This document shows positions 48,817 through 59,353 of a stretch of 64,000 nucleotides of DNA, piece after piece (the stretch's first letter is position 1; every line of letters begins with the position of its first letter). This stretch comes from Theropithecus gelada (taxonomy: Eukaryota; Chordata; Mammalia; Primates; Cercopithecidae). The DNA lies in the NCBI RefSeq assembly GCF_003255815.1, contig NC_037674.1, positions 2,228,753-2,292,752 on the forward strand, written 5' to 3'. The notes under the pieces are model-generated. The model saw only the letters and a program-made list of their open reading frames with translations, searched no databases and was not told where the DNA came from. Both the position numbers and the translations under genes were made by a program.

Positions 48817-49107
48817 GAGACAGAGTCTCTCACTGTCACCAGGGCTGGTGTGCAGTGGTGCAATCTCGGCTCACTGCAACCTCTGCCTCCCAGGTTCAAT
48901 CGATTCTCCTGCCTCAGCCTCCTAAGTAGCTAGGATTACAGATGCCTGCCACCACGCCTGTCTTTTTGTAGTTTTCTTTTTTTTTTTTTAGTAGAGACAG
49001 GGTTTCACCATGTTGGCCAGGTTGGTCTTGAACTCCTGACCTTGTGAACTGCCCACCTTGGCCTCCTAAAGTGCTGGGATTACAGGCATGAGCCACCACA
49101 TCCGGCC
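48802..49107 (-). mobile_element. AluS
   Basis: Full-length; linker T-run at about 48978-48989. Confidence 0.95.
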
Positions 49108-49118
49108 TCTAACTATAC

Positions 49119-49157
49119 GTACATACATATATATATATATATGTGTGTATATATATA
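49119..49157. repeat. (TA)n/(CATA)n at an Alu tail
   Basis: Complex TA-rich tract standing where the next Alu's tail should be. Confidence 0.92.
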
Positions 49158-49439
49158 TTTTTTGGTGGGTGGGACAGAGTCTCTGTTGCCCGGGCTGGAG
49201 TATGGTGATGCGATCTCTGTTCACTGCAACCTCCACCTCCTGGGTTCAAGCGATTCTCCTGCCTCAGCCTCCTGAGTAGCTGGGACTACAGGCACGTGCC
49301 ACCATGCCCAGCTAACTTTTTAGTAGAGACAGGTTTTCACCGTGTTAGCCAGGATGGTCTCGAAGACCTGACTTCGTGATCTACCCGTCTCGGCTTCCCA
49401 GAGTGCTGGGATTACAGGCGTGAGTCACTGCGCCTGGCC
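49158..49439 (-). mobile_element. Alu (S/Y type)
   Basis: Nearly complete, with a short deletion after 'cagctaac' in the linker. Confidence 0.94.
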
Positions 49440-49787
49440 ACTATATTTTTATACCCATTAACTATCCCCACTTTCCCCACCACCACTTACCCCAACTTCA
49501 CTATCCTTCCCAAACTCTGGTAACCTTCCTTCTACACTCTGTCCCAGGAGTTCAATTGTTTGAATTTTTAGCTCCCACAAATAAGTGAGAACACGTGAGG
49601 TTTGTCCTTCTGTGCATGGCTTATTTCACTTAACATAATGACCTCCAGTTTCCTCCACGTTGTTGCAAATGACAGACTCTCATTCCTTTTTATGACTGAA
49701 TAGCACTCCATTATGTATATATACCACATTTTCTTTCTCCATTCATCTGTTAATGGACACTTAGGCACTTAGGTTGCTTTAAATCTT

Positions 49788-50104
49788 TTTTCTTTTTCTT
49801 TTTCTTTTTTTTTTTTTTTTTGAGACTGAGTCTCACCCTGTCGCCTGGGATGGAGTGCAATGGCATGATCTCGGCTCACTGCAACCTCCACCTCCTGGGT
49901 TCAAGTGATTCTCCTGCCTCAGTCCCCTGAGTAGCTGGGATTACAGGCACATGCCAATGCACCTGGCTAATTTTTTGTATTTTTAGTAGAGATGGGGTTT
50001 CACCATGTGGGGCAGACTGGTGGCGAACTCCTGACCTCAGGTGATCCGCCCGCCTTGGCCTCCCAAAGTGCTGGGATTACAGGTGTAAACCACTGCGCCC
50101 AGCC
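49788..50104 (-). mobile_element. AluS with 17-base target-site duplication
   Basis: Perfect direct repeats AGGTTGCTTTAAATCTT at 49771-49787 and 50105-50121. The T-rich end holds TTTTTC units. Confidence 0.97.
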
Positions 50105-50603
50105 AGGTTGCTTTAAATCTTGGCTATACTAAATAGAGCTGCAATGAACATTGGAGTACAGATACCTCTGTGATGTATTGATTTCTCCTCTTTAGGCTAC
50201 ATATCTAGCAATGGGATGGCTGGATCATATGGTAGCTCTATTTTTGTTGTTTTGAGGGCCAGTGTATTTTTAACAACCAATTCTTGAGAGAACTAATAAA
50301 GAACTCACTCAATCCACCCATCCTCAAAGAAAGCACTAATCTATTCATGAGGGATCCGCTTCTACGGCCCAAACACCTCCCACCTGGCCACACCTCCGAT
50401 GTCTGGGATCAAGTTTCCACAGAGATTTGGTGGCACAAACCGTATCTCAACTGTAGCAGTCACAGGAATTTTAAATTCCTCGTCTGATAACTCTGACATC
50501 TGTGTCTTATCTGAGCCTTGTTCTGATAATTACTTAGTGCCATCAGACTGTGTTTATTCTTGCCTATTGGCATGGCTTTTAATATTTAGAGAAATTGGCC
50601 CAT

Positions 50604-50909
50604 TTATTTTTATTTTTTATTTTTTTTTTGAGACAGTCTCGCTCTTTCACCAGACTGGAGTGCAGTGGCACAATCTCGGCTCACTGCAAGCTCTGCCTCC
50701 CGGGTTCAAGTGATTCTCCTGCCTCAGCCTCCTGAATAGCTGGGACTCCAGGCACCCACCACCGCGCCCGGCTAATTTTTTTGTATTTTTAGTAGAGACG
50801 GAGTTTCACCATGTGGGCCAGCATGGTCTCGATCTCTTAACCTTGTGATTTGCCCGCCTCGACCTCCCAAAGTGCTGTGATTACAGGCATGAGCCACTGC
50901 ACCTGGCCC
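50604..50909 (-). mobile_element. Alu (S/Y type) with 14-base target-site duplication
   Basis: Perfect AGAAATTGGCCCAT at 50590-50603 and 50910-50923. Lies in the L1M 5' UTR. Confidence 0.96.
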
Positions 50910-52000
50910 AGAAATTGGCCCATGTTTTATAGAGTAACAGTTACGGAGACGAATGCCTTTAGTGTGTAATTTGAATATCTGCTGGGCTGTGGTTCATGTC
51001 TGATGTAGGTGGAGTAGCAGAGCCTTCCAAGGATTCTACTGGGCTTGCTTTTTTTCTCCTTCTGGCTTTGGGGTTTCTCTTCGTACTGCTCTTTAGAGAC
51101 TCTGTGCCTTGCAGCTCTTTGAACTGCAATCCACTGTTACTAATGGAGGATTGCTGGTTTGATGGTATATGTGAGGGAGAAAGGGGTTCTCTCATCTTCT
51201 GATTACATGTCGGTATTTCAGTGGACCTGCGACTCAGGGATGTGTCCCTCAGAAGTGTCTTAGGAGTGGCCCCCAAGGCGCTGAGCATCCCCAGGCTATT
51301 TCTTTATGTCCTCTCCTCTGCTGACTGTGGCTTTTTCTTCCCTTTGGTGTGACAAGAAGGCTAGAGCAGCCCGGATGGGGAGGAGGTTTCCTCCCCCAAC
51401 CAAAACAAGGTTTCAGAACTGCCATTTGTTTGTGGAAGGATTTGGGAGGGTTCAGGATGGCTAGTCCTCCCACCCCCGCCAGGTCATGTTGAGAGTTCTC
51501 TTGGATCCGCCTGTGAAAACCTGGTGGAGGTCCTAGAGGCAAAGTCTGGGAAAGTGCCGGAGCTCCCCTCAGACTGCAGGCCCCGGGAGCGCCTCAGCCT
51601 CTGGGAAATCATCTGAATTGTTATTAAGTGTTCCTACTCGTGTCTGGCATCTGAGGCCCTCACTCCAGGTAAGCAACTCTTGAGTCCTGTATCTGTTGGC
51701 ATGTGCCAGATTCTCCTGATTTTGCAGTGGTGATTGTTCTTGTGACCTCAGTGCTTTACAAGGTTGAGCAAAAGTTGGAAGGTCTCCCCTGCTTTTTGTG
51801 ACACTCTGCTGGCTTTCTTCCAACCACTCAGGCCATTATTTTTCAACCAATCTTTCTTTTGCCTTATCTTTCTTGGTGCCACGTAAAGGCTGGTGTTCCT
51901 CAGGGTTCTGCCTTCGGATCTTGACAGTGTGAGAAAACATTTACTTCGTCCAACATATTCACCCCCGTGACTTAATCCATGATTTATTGCAAAAACCAAA

Positions 52001-52249
52001 AAAATCCAGATTTCTCTAACTCTGTCCTCCTTCTTTAATTTTAGACACAGTATTTTAGAGTCATCTCAACCTCTTACAAACCATTTGAGCATCCTACCCT
52101 AAACTGAAGTTGTAGTGTTATCCTGCCTATCCTCAGTCCCCACATACTTCTTCCCTTGGCACTGCCATCTCCCACTCAGGTACCAGCTCCACCTGTGAGT
52201 CAACCTTCCTCTTTGATCCCACGTATCATGTCAGTTGCTGTGTTCCAAT
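52001..52249. other. No gene seen; unassigned
   Basis: Between the L1M 5' end and the L2. Possibly more L2. Confidence 0.4.
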
Positions 52250-52910
52250 CCGTCACCACCACTACGTTCTCTAGTTTCAACCCTCAATAGGATTTTTCCC
52301 TGTGCCAAAGTAATAATCCTCTAAAATGCGTTTCTCACTTGTCAATCGCTTCTGCATAGGCTCTGCAGTTATTTCAGAATTGTACAAATTAGATAGTGCT
52401 CTTCTCCCTTATAATATTCTTCAGGACTTGTTTTTTGAGACAGAGTCTTGCTCTGTCGCCGAGGCTGGAGTGCAGCGGCGCGATCTCAGCGCCTGTTGTT
52501 TTTAAGATGATGTCTTTCACAAGGCTCTTCACTATCTGGTCCCACTGTTCTCTTCTCCCCCAAACGCAGCCTCACATGACTCTTCAGCCTCAGTCTCATA
52601 CAAGCTTCTTTAGCAGGTCGTGTTTGTTCAAGCATTTCACCTGCTCCATCCTCATCTGGACAGCACCTCTGCCTGGGGTCCTGGCTACCACTACCAGTCC
52701 CTCAAGATTCAGTTCTCAGGTGGCCTCTTTAAGAATGGATTTGTTGGTATTGGGTTAGGAGTGCCCCTTCTGTGCCCGTAAATCACATGGGTGATTTTCT
52801 TATTTACGCCCTCAGTAATCTTTGGGCATATTGAGGACAGGAGCTATGTCTGCTGGGCTCATGGTACATGCTCAGTAAATATTTGTAGAATGAATGGATG
52901 GATAAATGGG
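52250..52910 (+). mobile_element. L2 LINE 3' end
   Basis: 'aaggctcttcactatctggt', 'cctgctccatcctcatctgg', 'gaggacaggagctatgtctg' and 'ggtacatgctcagtaaat' with ATGAATGG follow L2 order. A small Alu piece interrupts it at 52431-52493. Confidence 0.75.
52431..52493 (-). mobile_element. Alu 3' end, about 63 bases
   Basis: Only the T-run and the last 55 or so bases of an Alu. It is a severely 5'-truncated insertion in the L2. Confidence 0.9.
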
Positions 52911-52923
52911 AAAACAGCACTTC

Positions 52924-53009
52924 CATTTATTCTAGGGTCACCTACTGACACTCATTTTGTATTACCCATGGTGCTGCCAAATCTTTTTCTTCTTATAGGA
53001 TTAACATTT
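52924..53009. repeat. 86-base direct duplicate, copy 1
   Basis: Matches 55166-55251 at 79 of 86 positions without gaps. The family, if any, is unknown to me. Confidence 0.9.
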
Positions 53010-53702
53010 TGCTTGCTTTTTTTCCTAACTTAAATCCCCAGGAAGCAGCTCTGGAGTGAGGCTGTGATGACAATGTGCCGGGGAGCTGCCACTTGCTCTC
53101 TGGGGCACGTGGCCTGATGCGCTGGAGGTGGTCACAGCTCTCCAGCGTCCTGCACAGCCTGCGGTGCACGGACGAAGACCAGGCAGATCAGTCTGTTTCC
53201 CTCCCTCTGTGACGCGGTCGTCTAGTTCGTTGCTCTGTGCCACATCTGTGACCCCAGAATGATGGTGGCAACAGATTGCACAGCCTTTCTTTTGATCTGG
53301 AAAGGCAGAGGATACACCCACAGAGCATTAATCGTGTCCCTTTAAGTGGGGCATCTGAAAAACGTCACCTGAAATGTGGACAAAGGAGAAATACTTTAAT
53401 CTGCGCATGCTTCTTACTTCTTGGGGCATGTCAAGTAACTTTTACTAGAATGCCAGATTCGATCACAAATAATAACTACTGTCTAAATACTGCAAGAGAG
53501 ACGCTTCTCAGGAAAAATACTTGAGCTTCAGGAACTGATTATCTTTACATCACAATGATTATGTAGAAGGTTGTGAGATTCATGGGCATGTGGAGGGAGA
53601 AGTGACTGAGGACAGGACTTGTGGGGAGTGTGGTCAGGTGCCACGCCAGCTGCACATACAGGAAAGTGCCATTCGTTTGTGTGCACAATTTTGCTCTATT
53701 TC
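53010..53702. other. No gene seen; GC-richer, some CpG
   Basis: 53040-53250 is GC-rich with scattered CpG. Frames show no family. Confidence 0.45.
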
Positions 53703-54006
53703 TTTTTTCTTTTTTTTTTGAGACGGAGTCTCGCTCTGTCGCCCAGGCTGGAGTGCTGTGGTGCGATCTGGGCTCACTGCAAGCTCCGCCTCCCGGGTTC
53801 ACGCCATTCTCCTGCCTCAGCCTCTGGAGTAACTTGGACTACAGGTGCCAGCCACCGCTCCTGGCTTTTTTTTTTTTTTTCATTTTTAGTAGAGACGGAG
53901 GTTTCACTGTGTTAGCCAGGATGGTCTCGATCTCCTGACCTCATGATCCGCCCGTCTCGGCCTCCCAAAGTGCTGGGATTACAAGCATGAGCCACCATGC
54001 CCAGCC
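53703..54006 (-). mobile_element. AluY
   Basis: Young-type wording. A T-run of about 15 at 53866-53880 expands the linker. Near-perfect target duplication TGCTCTATTTC at 53692-53702 against TGCTCTGTTTC at 54007-54017. Confidence 0.95.
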
Positions 54007-54119
54007 TGCTCTGTTTCCTGAAAGCAAGGTAGACTGCAGGTATTTTACAATACAGTTGCTATTTAGGTTAGCATAGATGCAGGATTTCTATTTGAGTTTT
54101 ATTCCTATTCGTATCGTTA

Positions 54120-54215
54120 CTAGCTATATGATAGGACAGGTAGGTATTTTACAGGTAACTGAGATTCAGGGACATTAACGTGTACCAACAGTTCCAGGAT
54201 GCCACAGTTGAGGAG
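54120..54215 (+). mobile_element. MIR fragment
   Basis: 'ggtattttacaggtaactga' and 'gttccaggatgccacag' follow the MIR core order. Confidence 0.6.
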
Positions 54216-54415
54216 GAGGGAGAGTCTGAGGAGTGTGCTGAGGAGGAGGTGGCCTAAGTCCTTCCTTTACCAGGTAAAGAGTAGAGGCAGTGTGGATTCT
54301 TAGTGTGTTCTGATAGCCATGTGTCACTGTGCAGTTGTTCTTTATGTCTTCACATCACATCCTGTTGCGTTTTAAAGCACTTTCATAGTATGTGGTTTTG
54401 ACCAATAAAGCATTC

Positions 54416-54722
54416 CTTTTTTTTCTTTCTTTTTTTTTTTTTTTTTTGAGATGAAGTCTCACTCTGTCACTCAGGCTGGAGTGCAGTGACGCCATCTCGG
54501 TTCACTGCAACCTCCACCTCCGGGGTTCAAGTGATTCTCCCACCTCAGCCTCCCCAGCAGCTGAGGAGTGTGCCACCACAGCCAGCTAATTTTTGGAATT
54601 TTAGTAGAGATGGGGTTTCACCATGTTGGCCAGACTGGTCTGGAGCTCCTAACCTCAGGTGATCTGCCCCCCTTGGCCTCCCAAAGTGCTGGGATTACAG
54701 GAGTGAGTCACGATGCTTTGGC
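54416..54722 (-). mobile_element. AluS with 10-base target-site duplication
   Basis: TAAAGCATTC at 54406-54415 and 54723-54732. A short deletion lies near 54560. Confidence 0.95.
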
Positions 54723-54768
54723 TAAAGCATTCTGATAGAAAAAAAAAAAAAAAAGTGAAAGAAAAAAA

Positions 54769-54965
54769 GTTAATGTCCCTGAGACTCAGTTACCTGTAAA
54801 ATGGAGATAATAATACCTGCCTCCTACAGTTGTTATGGGATTAAATAGGGATATCACCAGTGAAGTTCTTAGAACAGAGCCTGTGCATATCATGTATCTA
54901 ATCATGTATCTAATACATGTTAACTATCATCCTCATCATCTTTGTTATTTTTACAACACAAAGAG
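54769..54965 (-). mobile_element. MIR SINE
   Basis: 'gactcagttacctgtaaaat', 'ggagataataatacctgcct', 'gttgttatgggattaaatag' and 'gttcttagaacagagcctgt' follow reversed MIR order. Confidence 0.8.
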
Positions 54966-55648
54966 TCCTGGCAATTTGGGAACATAAAACAATCCTAGTT
55001 TGGCTGTTCTGTATAGGTCTGCACCGTGAGCTGAATGTTGTTAAGCAGAATGTAGCCTGTCTTTCCATGCGGTCTTGGAGCTTTGCTTTGGTACCCTGCT
55101 GTTATTCGTAAGTTGCATACTCTCCATGAATGCATACCACCCTAAGGATAAAATGTTGCTTCTTTCATTTATTCTAGGGTCACCTATCGCCGCTCATTTT
55201 ATATTACCCACGGTGCTGCCAAATCTTTTTCTCCTTATAGGATTAACATTTAGAAAAACCTGGCACTCCAATTTTTGATAACATACTCTCTGTGAAGAGT
55301 ACATGCCTGGTCTGTATACCTTTTTGTGGACATGAATTTCAGACATTCTCACTGAAGCAGGAGTTGCCCCAACCATTTCTAAGCCTCTGCTGCATAGCAT
55401 GGTCTCAGGCCAGAGGAAAACGTCAGGCAAGAGGCATCACTGTTTCATTCTTTGTGGAAGGATAATCCTGTTCTTTTTTGAATATATTGATTAATTAAGA
55501 AACAAAATAAGTCCTGTTTTAAAATCTAGTGGGAATGTTTCTAGTGGGGTTTGGATGTAACCATAGTCCCTTAAGTTAAGTCCAAGCAGTTCTTCTCAAA
55601 AGGTTAATCTTTCTCCTGAGGCTGACTCTTGTCTGTCTTAAGAAATCT
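54966..55648. other. No gene seen; holds duplicate copy 2
   Basis: Contains the second 86-base copy at 55166-55251. The rest is unassigned. Confidence 0.45.
55166..55251. repeat. 86-base direct duplicate, copy 2
   Basis: Partner of 52924-53009, same orientation, 2.2 kb apart. Confidence 0.9.
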
Positions 55649-55961
55649 AGGGGCAGTGTGGTGGCTCATGCCTGTAATCCCAGCACTTTGGGAGGCTGAG
55701 GTGGGCGGATCATAAGGTCAGGAGTTCAAGACCAGCCTGGCCAATGTGGTGAAAACCCATCTCTACTAAATATACAAAATAATTAGCCAGGCATGGCGGT
55801 GCATGCCTGTAATCCCAACTACTCGGGAGGCTGAGGTAGGAGGATTGATTGAACCCGGGAGGCGAAGGCTGCAGTGAGCCGAGATTGCACCACTGCATTC
55901 CAGCCTGGGCGACAAAGTCAGACTCAGTCAAAAAAAAAAAAAAAAAATGGAAAAAGAAAGA
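55649..55961 (+). mobile_element. AluS with 9-base target-site duplication
   Basis: AAGAAATCT at 55640-55648 and 55962-55970. The tail is mixed A with GAAA units. Confidence 0.94.
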
Positions 55962-55970
55962 AAGAAATCT

Positions 55971-56984
55971 GTTTGACTTTTGACAGTTTCTGGGTAAACT
56001 CTCCTTGGTATTAATATTACAAAATAGAGCATAGAGAGTGCTGGGTGAGGATACTCCACTTTTCTCTGTATTTTGATGCACGCTGGCAAGTCTCCTTTTT
56101 TAGGTGAATCAGAACCAATCAGTCTTTTTAGAGCATCTTTTGACAAGGCTGCAATTCAAAGTGCGCAGCCTGGTAATGCATGTGGAAGCTCCCGTTGTGG
56201 AAGCTCCTCTTATGAAAGCTGTCAATCAGTCCTGTTATTGGACGGCTTCTATGTCAGAAAGACTGGGTTTCCGTTGAGAGTCTCATCAATTCAGATAGTT
56301 ACTGCATTTACTGACATTTTAGTGGTTACAGTTAAAGGGAGTTCCATGAGCTTTTGAATTGAAAAAAATTATATATATATACACATAAACATATTTGCAA
56401 TAAAAGCAAGAATGATTGCTGTAGGTTCCCAGAAACACACTTTCTGAATTAACTTTTAAAAATAAAATCATATTAGGGAATTCTGATGGAGTAACTGAAA
56501 AGTCCTGAGATAAGCAGAACATAGCTCTAAATCAAACCTGATTTATAGTTGATAATAGAAACCAATCATGTACAGGAAAGGCGATGTGCTGAGAAGGCAG
56601 TTCAGTCTCCTTTTTTTTTTTTTTTTTTTTTTTTTTTGCTCAAGGTATCTCACTTGATTGTGCTATTTTCAGAACGACATTCTGCTTACAGCCGAGGAAC
56701 GCAGATGAACTAAGATACGGTGTTCGCGATACCCTGGCCTTCACTTCATCACCGTCTCGCTACTGACACCCTTATCTTCTCCATGGAAGGGAATTGCTTG
56801 TCAGAAAATGCCTGGCTCCTGGTCTCCGTGCATACACAATGGAAGAGATGATGACTGTGGTGATGGTCTCCGTGCATACACAATGGAAGAGATGATGACT
56901 GTGGTATGCTCAGGAAAAACTGGCAAGGGTTTTTGGGTGTTACAATTTAACCTCTTGATCCATTTCGTTGCAGAAAAGCTAAAT
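55971..56984. other. No gene seen; poly(T) and tandem duplication inside
   Basis: A 27-base T-run lies at 56611-56637 and the 44-base tandem duplication at 56820-56905. A 14-base unit repeats twice at about 56180-56207. Confidence 0.5.
56820..56905. repeat. Perfect tandem duplication, 44-base period
   Basis: 56820-56861 and 56864-56905 are identical over 42 bases, with TGA between them. Confidence 0.97.
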
Positions 56985-57135
56985 GTACTATTCCTGGATG
57001 CGCATTAGAATCACCAGGGGATCTTTGAGAAAACAGGCAGACTTCTCCCTACCTCGGACATTCTGATACAGTGAGGGCCCAGGCGTAAGCATTTTTAGAG
57101 TTCCCAGGAGAGTCTATTGCAGAGTCATGGCTGAG
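56985..57135 (+). mobile_element. MER5A-like hAT-Charlie fragment
   Basis: 'gcgcattagaatcaccaggg', then 'cattctgatacagtgagggc' and 'tagagttcccaggagag' follow the MER5A order. Confidence 0.65.
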
Positions 57136-58304
57136 AATTTTCTAACTGTGAAAAGATATGTACAACAGTTTTTATTGACATTCTCCTAATTCCTATGGTT
57201 TGGTCCTATATACCTCCTGGATCTGAGGATTTTAAAATGATTAAGCACGGATTCCTCTAAAAGACCATGGTACAAAATTGTAGTCTGGAAGATGTGCTAA
57301 GTCTAAGTAGCCTTGAGGAATTATCTTAGAAATACTGTTCTACAAGAATTGAGATGTACTGCCATGGTTACCAGTGCTAAAGATAAAAGAGTAAATCATC
57401 CATTTCATTAGTGACAGGTGACTTTCCATTAAAATGCCTGGCATTATTACTACTTATCTGAAAACAGACGTAAGCATGCAATCCTCTGAGATTCAGATAG
57501 AACTGCACCTCCCAGGCTACTCAGAAACATCGCAAATTAAGAGATCCATTTCAGAAAATTTGGCAAGTTAGATACATTTTTGCCAATCCCATTGCAAAAT
57601 AAATTTTATGCGGGCAAATAATGTGCTTAGTCACTTCTGTTTTCAAATGTCGTCGCATGAGTGTGACCACTGAGAAGGCAGCAGAGCCTGGCAGGCTACT
57701 TAGTGACCACACGGCAGGAGGTGGGCTGTGCTTGGAATCTCAGGACAAGCAGTGTGGGCCACCTGACGCTCCCTGGAGAAAGCGGAGAGCCACTGCGGGG
57801 CTGCACTTCTCAACCACAAGAGGCTCCTGCAGCTCCAGTGAAATCATGGTGTACAGTCACGATGACGGAAATAAAACATACACAAATGGAATGTAAAAAT
57901 AAGGAATATCCACCACCTTGTAGAATCACTGGGGCCAAAGACAATGGCTTTGTATGATGCAGGAACCTTTGCTTGGCTCTCTGAACAAGTGCTTAATGAC
58001 TGTGCTGTCCAGGGTGATGAGGCTAATGCATGAAAAAGTATAATGAAATAAGAAATGGAATTGAGTATAGTCTTTCGAAGAGCTGGAGAAAATTCAAGTC
58101 TCCCTTGGTCATCTGGCTTTGAGTAGCCAGCAGGAAACCTTTCCTTCCTTGTCTGGCTGCCTCCCTCCCCCACGTGCCTGGCATACATGAAGAGCCTCTC
58201 ATATGCCTGGGCCAGAGTTTTGGTTACACATGTGAGAGGGTTTAGTTCTTTCTGACACCCTTTCTGCCATAATAAACAGAAGTCAACTGCTTCACATATT
58301 CATT
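57136..58304. other. No gene seen; unassigned
   Basis: Frames at 57621-57957 and 57844-58188 show no family and overlap on both strands. Confidence 0.45.
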
Positions 58305-58314
58305 AATATTTTCT

Positions 58315-58614
58315 TTCTTTCTTTCTTTCTTTTTGAGATGGAATCTCCCACTCTCGCCTGGACTGGAGTTCAGTGGTGCCATCTGGGTTCATTGCAACCT
58401 CCGCCTCCCAGGTTCCAGCAATTCTCCTGCTTCAGCCTCCCAAGTAGCTGGGATTACAGGTACCCACCACCACACCTGGCTAATTTTTGCATTTTCAGTA
58501 GAGACAGTGTTTCACTATGTTGGCCAGGCTGGTCTCAAACTCCTGACCTCATGATCCACCCGCCTCAGCCTCCCAAAGTGCTGGGATTCCAGGTGTGAGC
58601 CACTGCGCCCGGCC
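58315..58614 (-). mobile_element. AluS with 10-base target-site duplication
   Basis: AATATTTTCT at 58305-58314 and 58615-58624. The tail has become TTTC units, 58311-58332. Confidence 0.96.
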
Positions 58615-58624
58615 AATATTTTCT

Positions 58625-59057
58625 ACAATGTGACATAGCTATGCTGATCACAACAGGAATTGCTAAGCTCATTTCTGCAATTTCAAGTGGAAGTATCATT
58701 CTTCCACAAGACAAATAGCTATTCAGAATTACCATATATCAGACACTGCTCTAAATAGCAAAAATAGTTTGTGACATAGAAAACTAAAGGTCAGACAACA
58801 AAATCTTATATGATTACGTAAGATTCACTTCCTGATTTAACAAAGTGTAGTATTACAGGTTCTAACCCTGGCTTTGCTTAATCTTTCTTTTCAATACACT
58901 TCTAGCCCCTTCCACCCTATCTTATCCTAAGCCGTTAAGGAGAAAGAATAGAAGTATTACATATCAAACAGTCTGATCCATCCTGCATCTTCCACACTGC
59001 TATTGTGTCTCTACTCCTCTACTAAATGTATTTCTAAATTTCTGTTATTATTCATTC
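58625..59057. other. No gene seen; unassigned
   Basis: Nothing recognised. Confidence 0.45.
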
Positions 59058-59340
59058 TTTTTGTTGTTGCTGACAGGGTCTCACTCTGTTGCCCAGGCTG
59101 GGGCGGAGTGGCATGATCATAGCTCACTGAAATGTCTAACTTCTGGGTCCTCAGTCTCCCTAGTAACTGGAACTACAGGTGCATGCCACTGTACCTGGCT
59201 AATTTTTATACTTTTTTATTGGTGGAGATGAGGTCTCTCGAGGCCATCCGGGCTGCTCTCAGACTCCTGGGCTCAAACGATCCTCCCACCTCGGCCTCCC
59301 AAAGTGCTGGGATTATAGGCATAAGCCACTGTGCCTGGCC
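59058..59340 (-). mobile_element. AluJ with 13-base target-site duplication
   Basis: TTATTATTCATTC at 59045-59057 against TTATTGTTCATTC at 59341-59353. Strongly diverged, in line with age. Confidence 0.93.
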
Positions 59341-59353
59341 TTATTGTTCATTC

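Larger units (their letters stand above)
48530..50257 (-). mobile_element. L1 3' end, inserted in the MaLR LTR
   Basis: Reversed L1 3' UTR and late ORF2. The target duplication is old: GCCAGGCTATTTTT at 48516-48529 against GCCAGTGTATTTTT at 50258-50271 (12 of 14). It contains three Alus. Confidence 0.85.
48308..50456 (-). mobile_element. MaLR LTR (MST-like), split by a younger L1
   Basis: Part one, 48308-48529, carries 'tgtcttagttcatttagtgt' and 'tgcttccactcatggtggaa'. Part two, 50258-50456, resumes with 'aacaaccaattcttgagaga' and 'ccaaacacctcccacctggc'. Removing 48530-50257 restores one LTR. Confidence 0.85.
44455..52000 (-). mobile_element. L1M, ORF2 to 5' UTR, carrying nested insertions
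   Basis: On the minus strand the 5' UTR is at about 50472-52000, ORF1 about 47800-48300 and ORF2 about 44455-47700. The frame at 46466-46648 holds an endonuclease relic (INQLDLTDIYR...). The element is interrupted by a younger L1 3' end at 44613-45280, by a MaLR LTR at 48308-50456, and by an Alu at 50604-50909. A GT tract lies at 48056-48074. The 5' boundary near 52000 is approximate. Confidence 0.8.

Noticed and set aside
53040..53260. Possible CpG island or promoter
   Set aside because: GC-rich but short, with only scattered CpG and no core promoter pattern that I can support.
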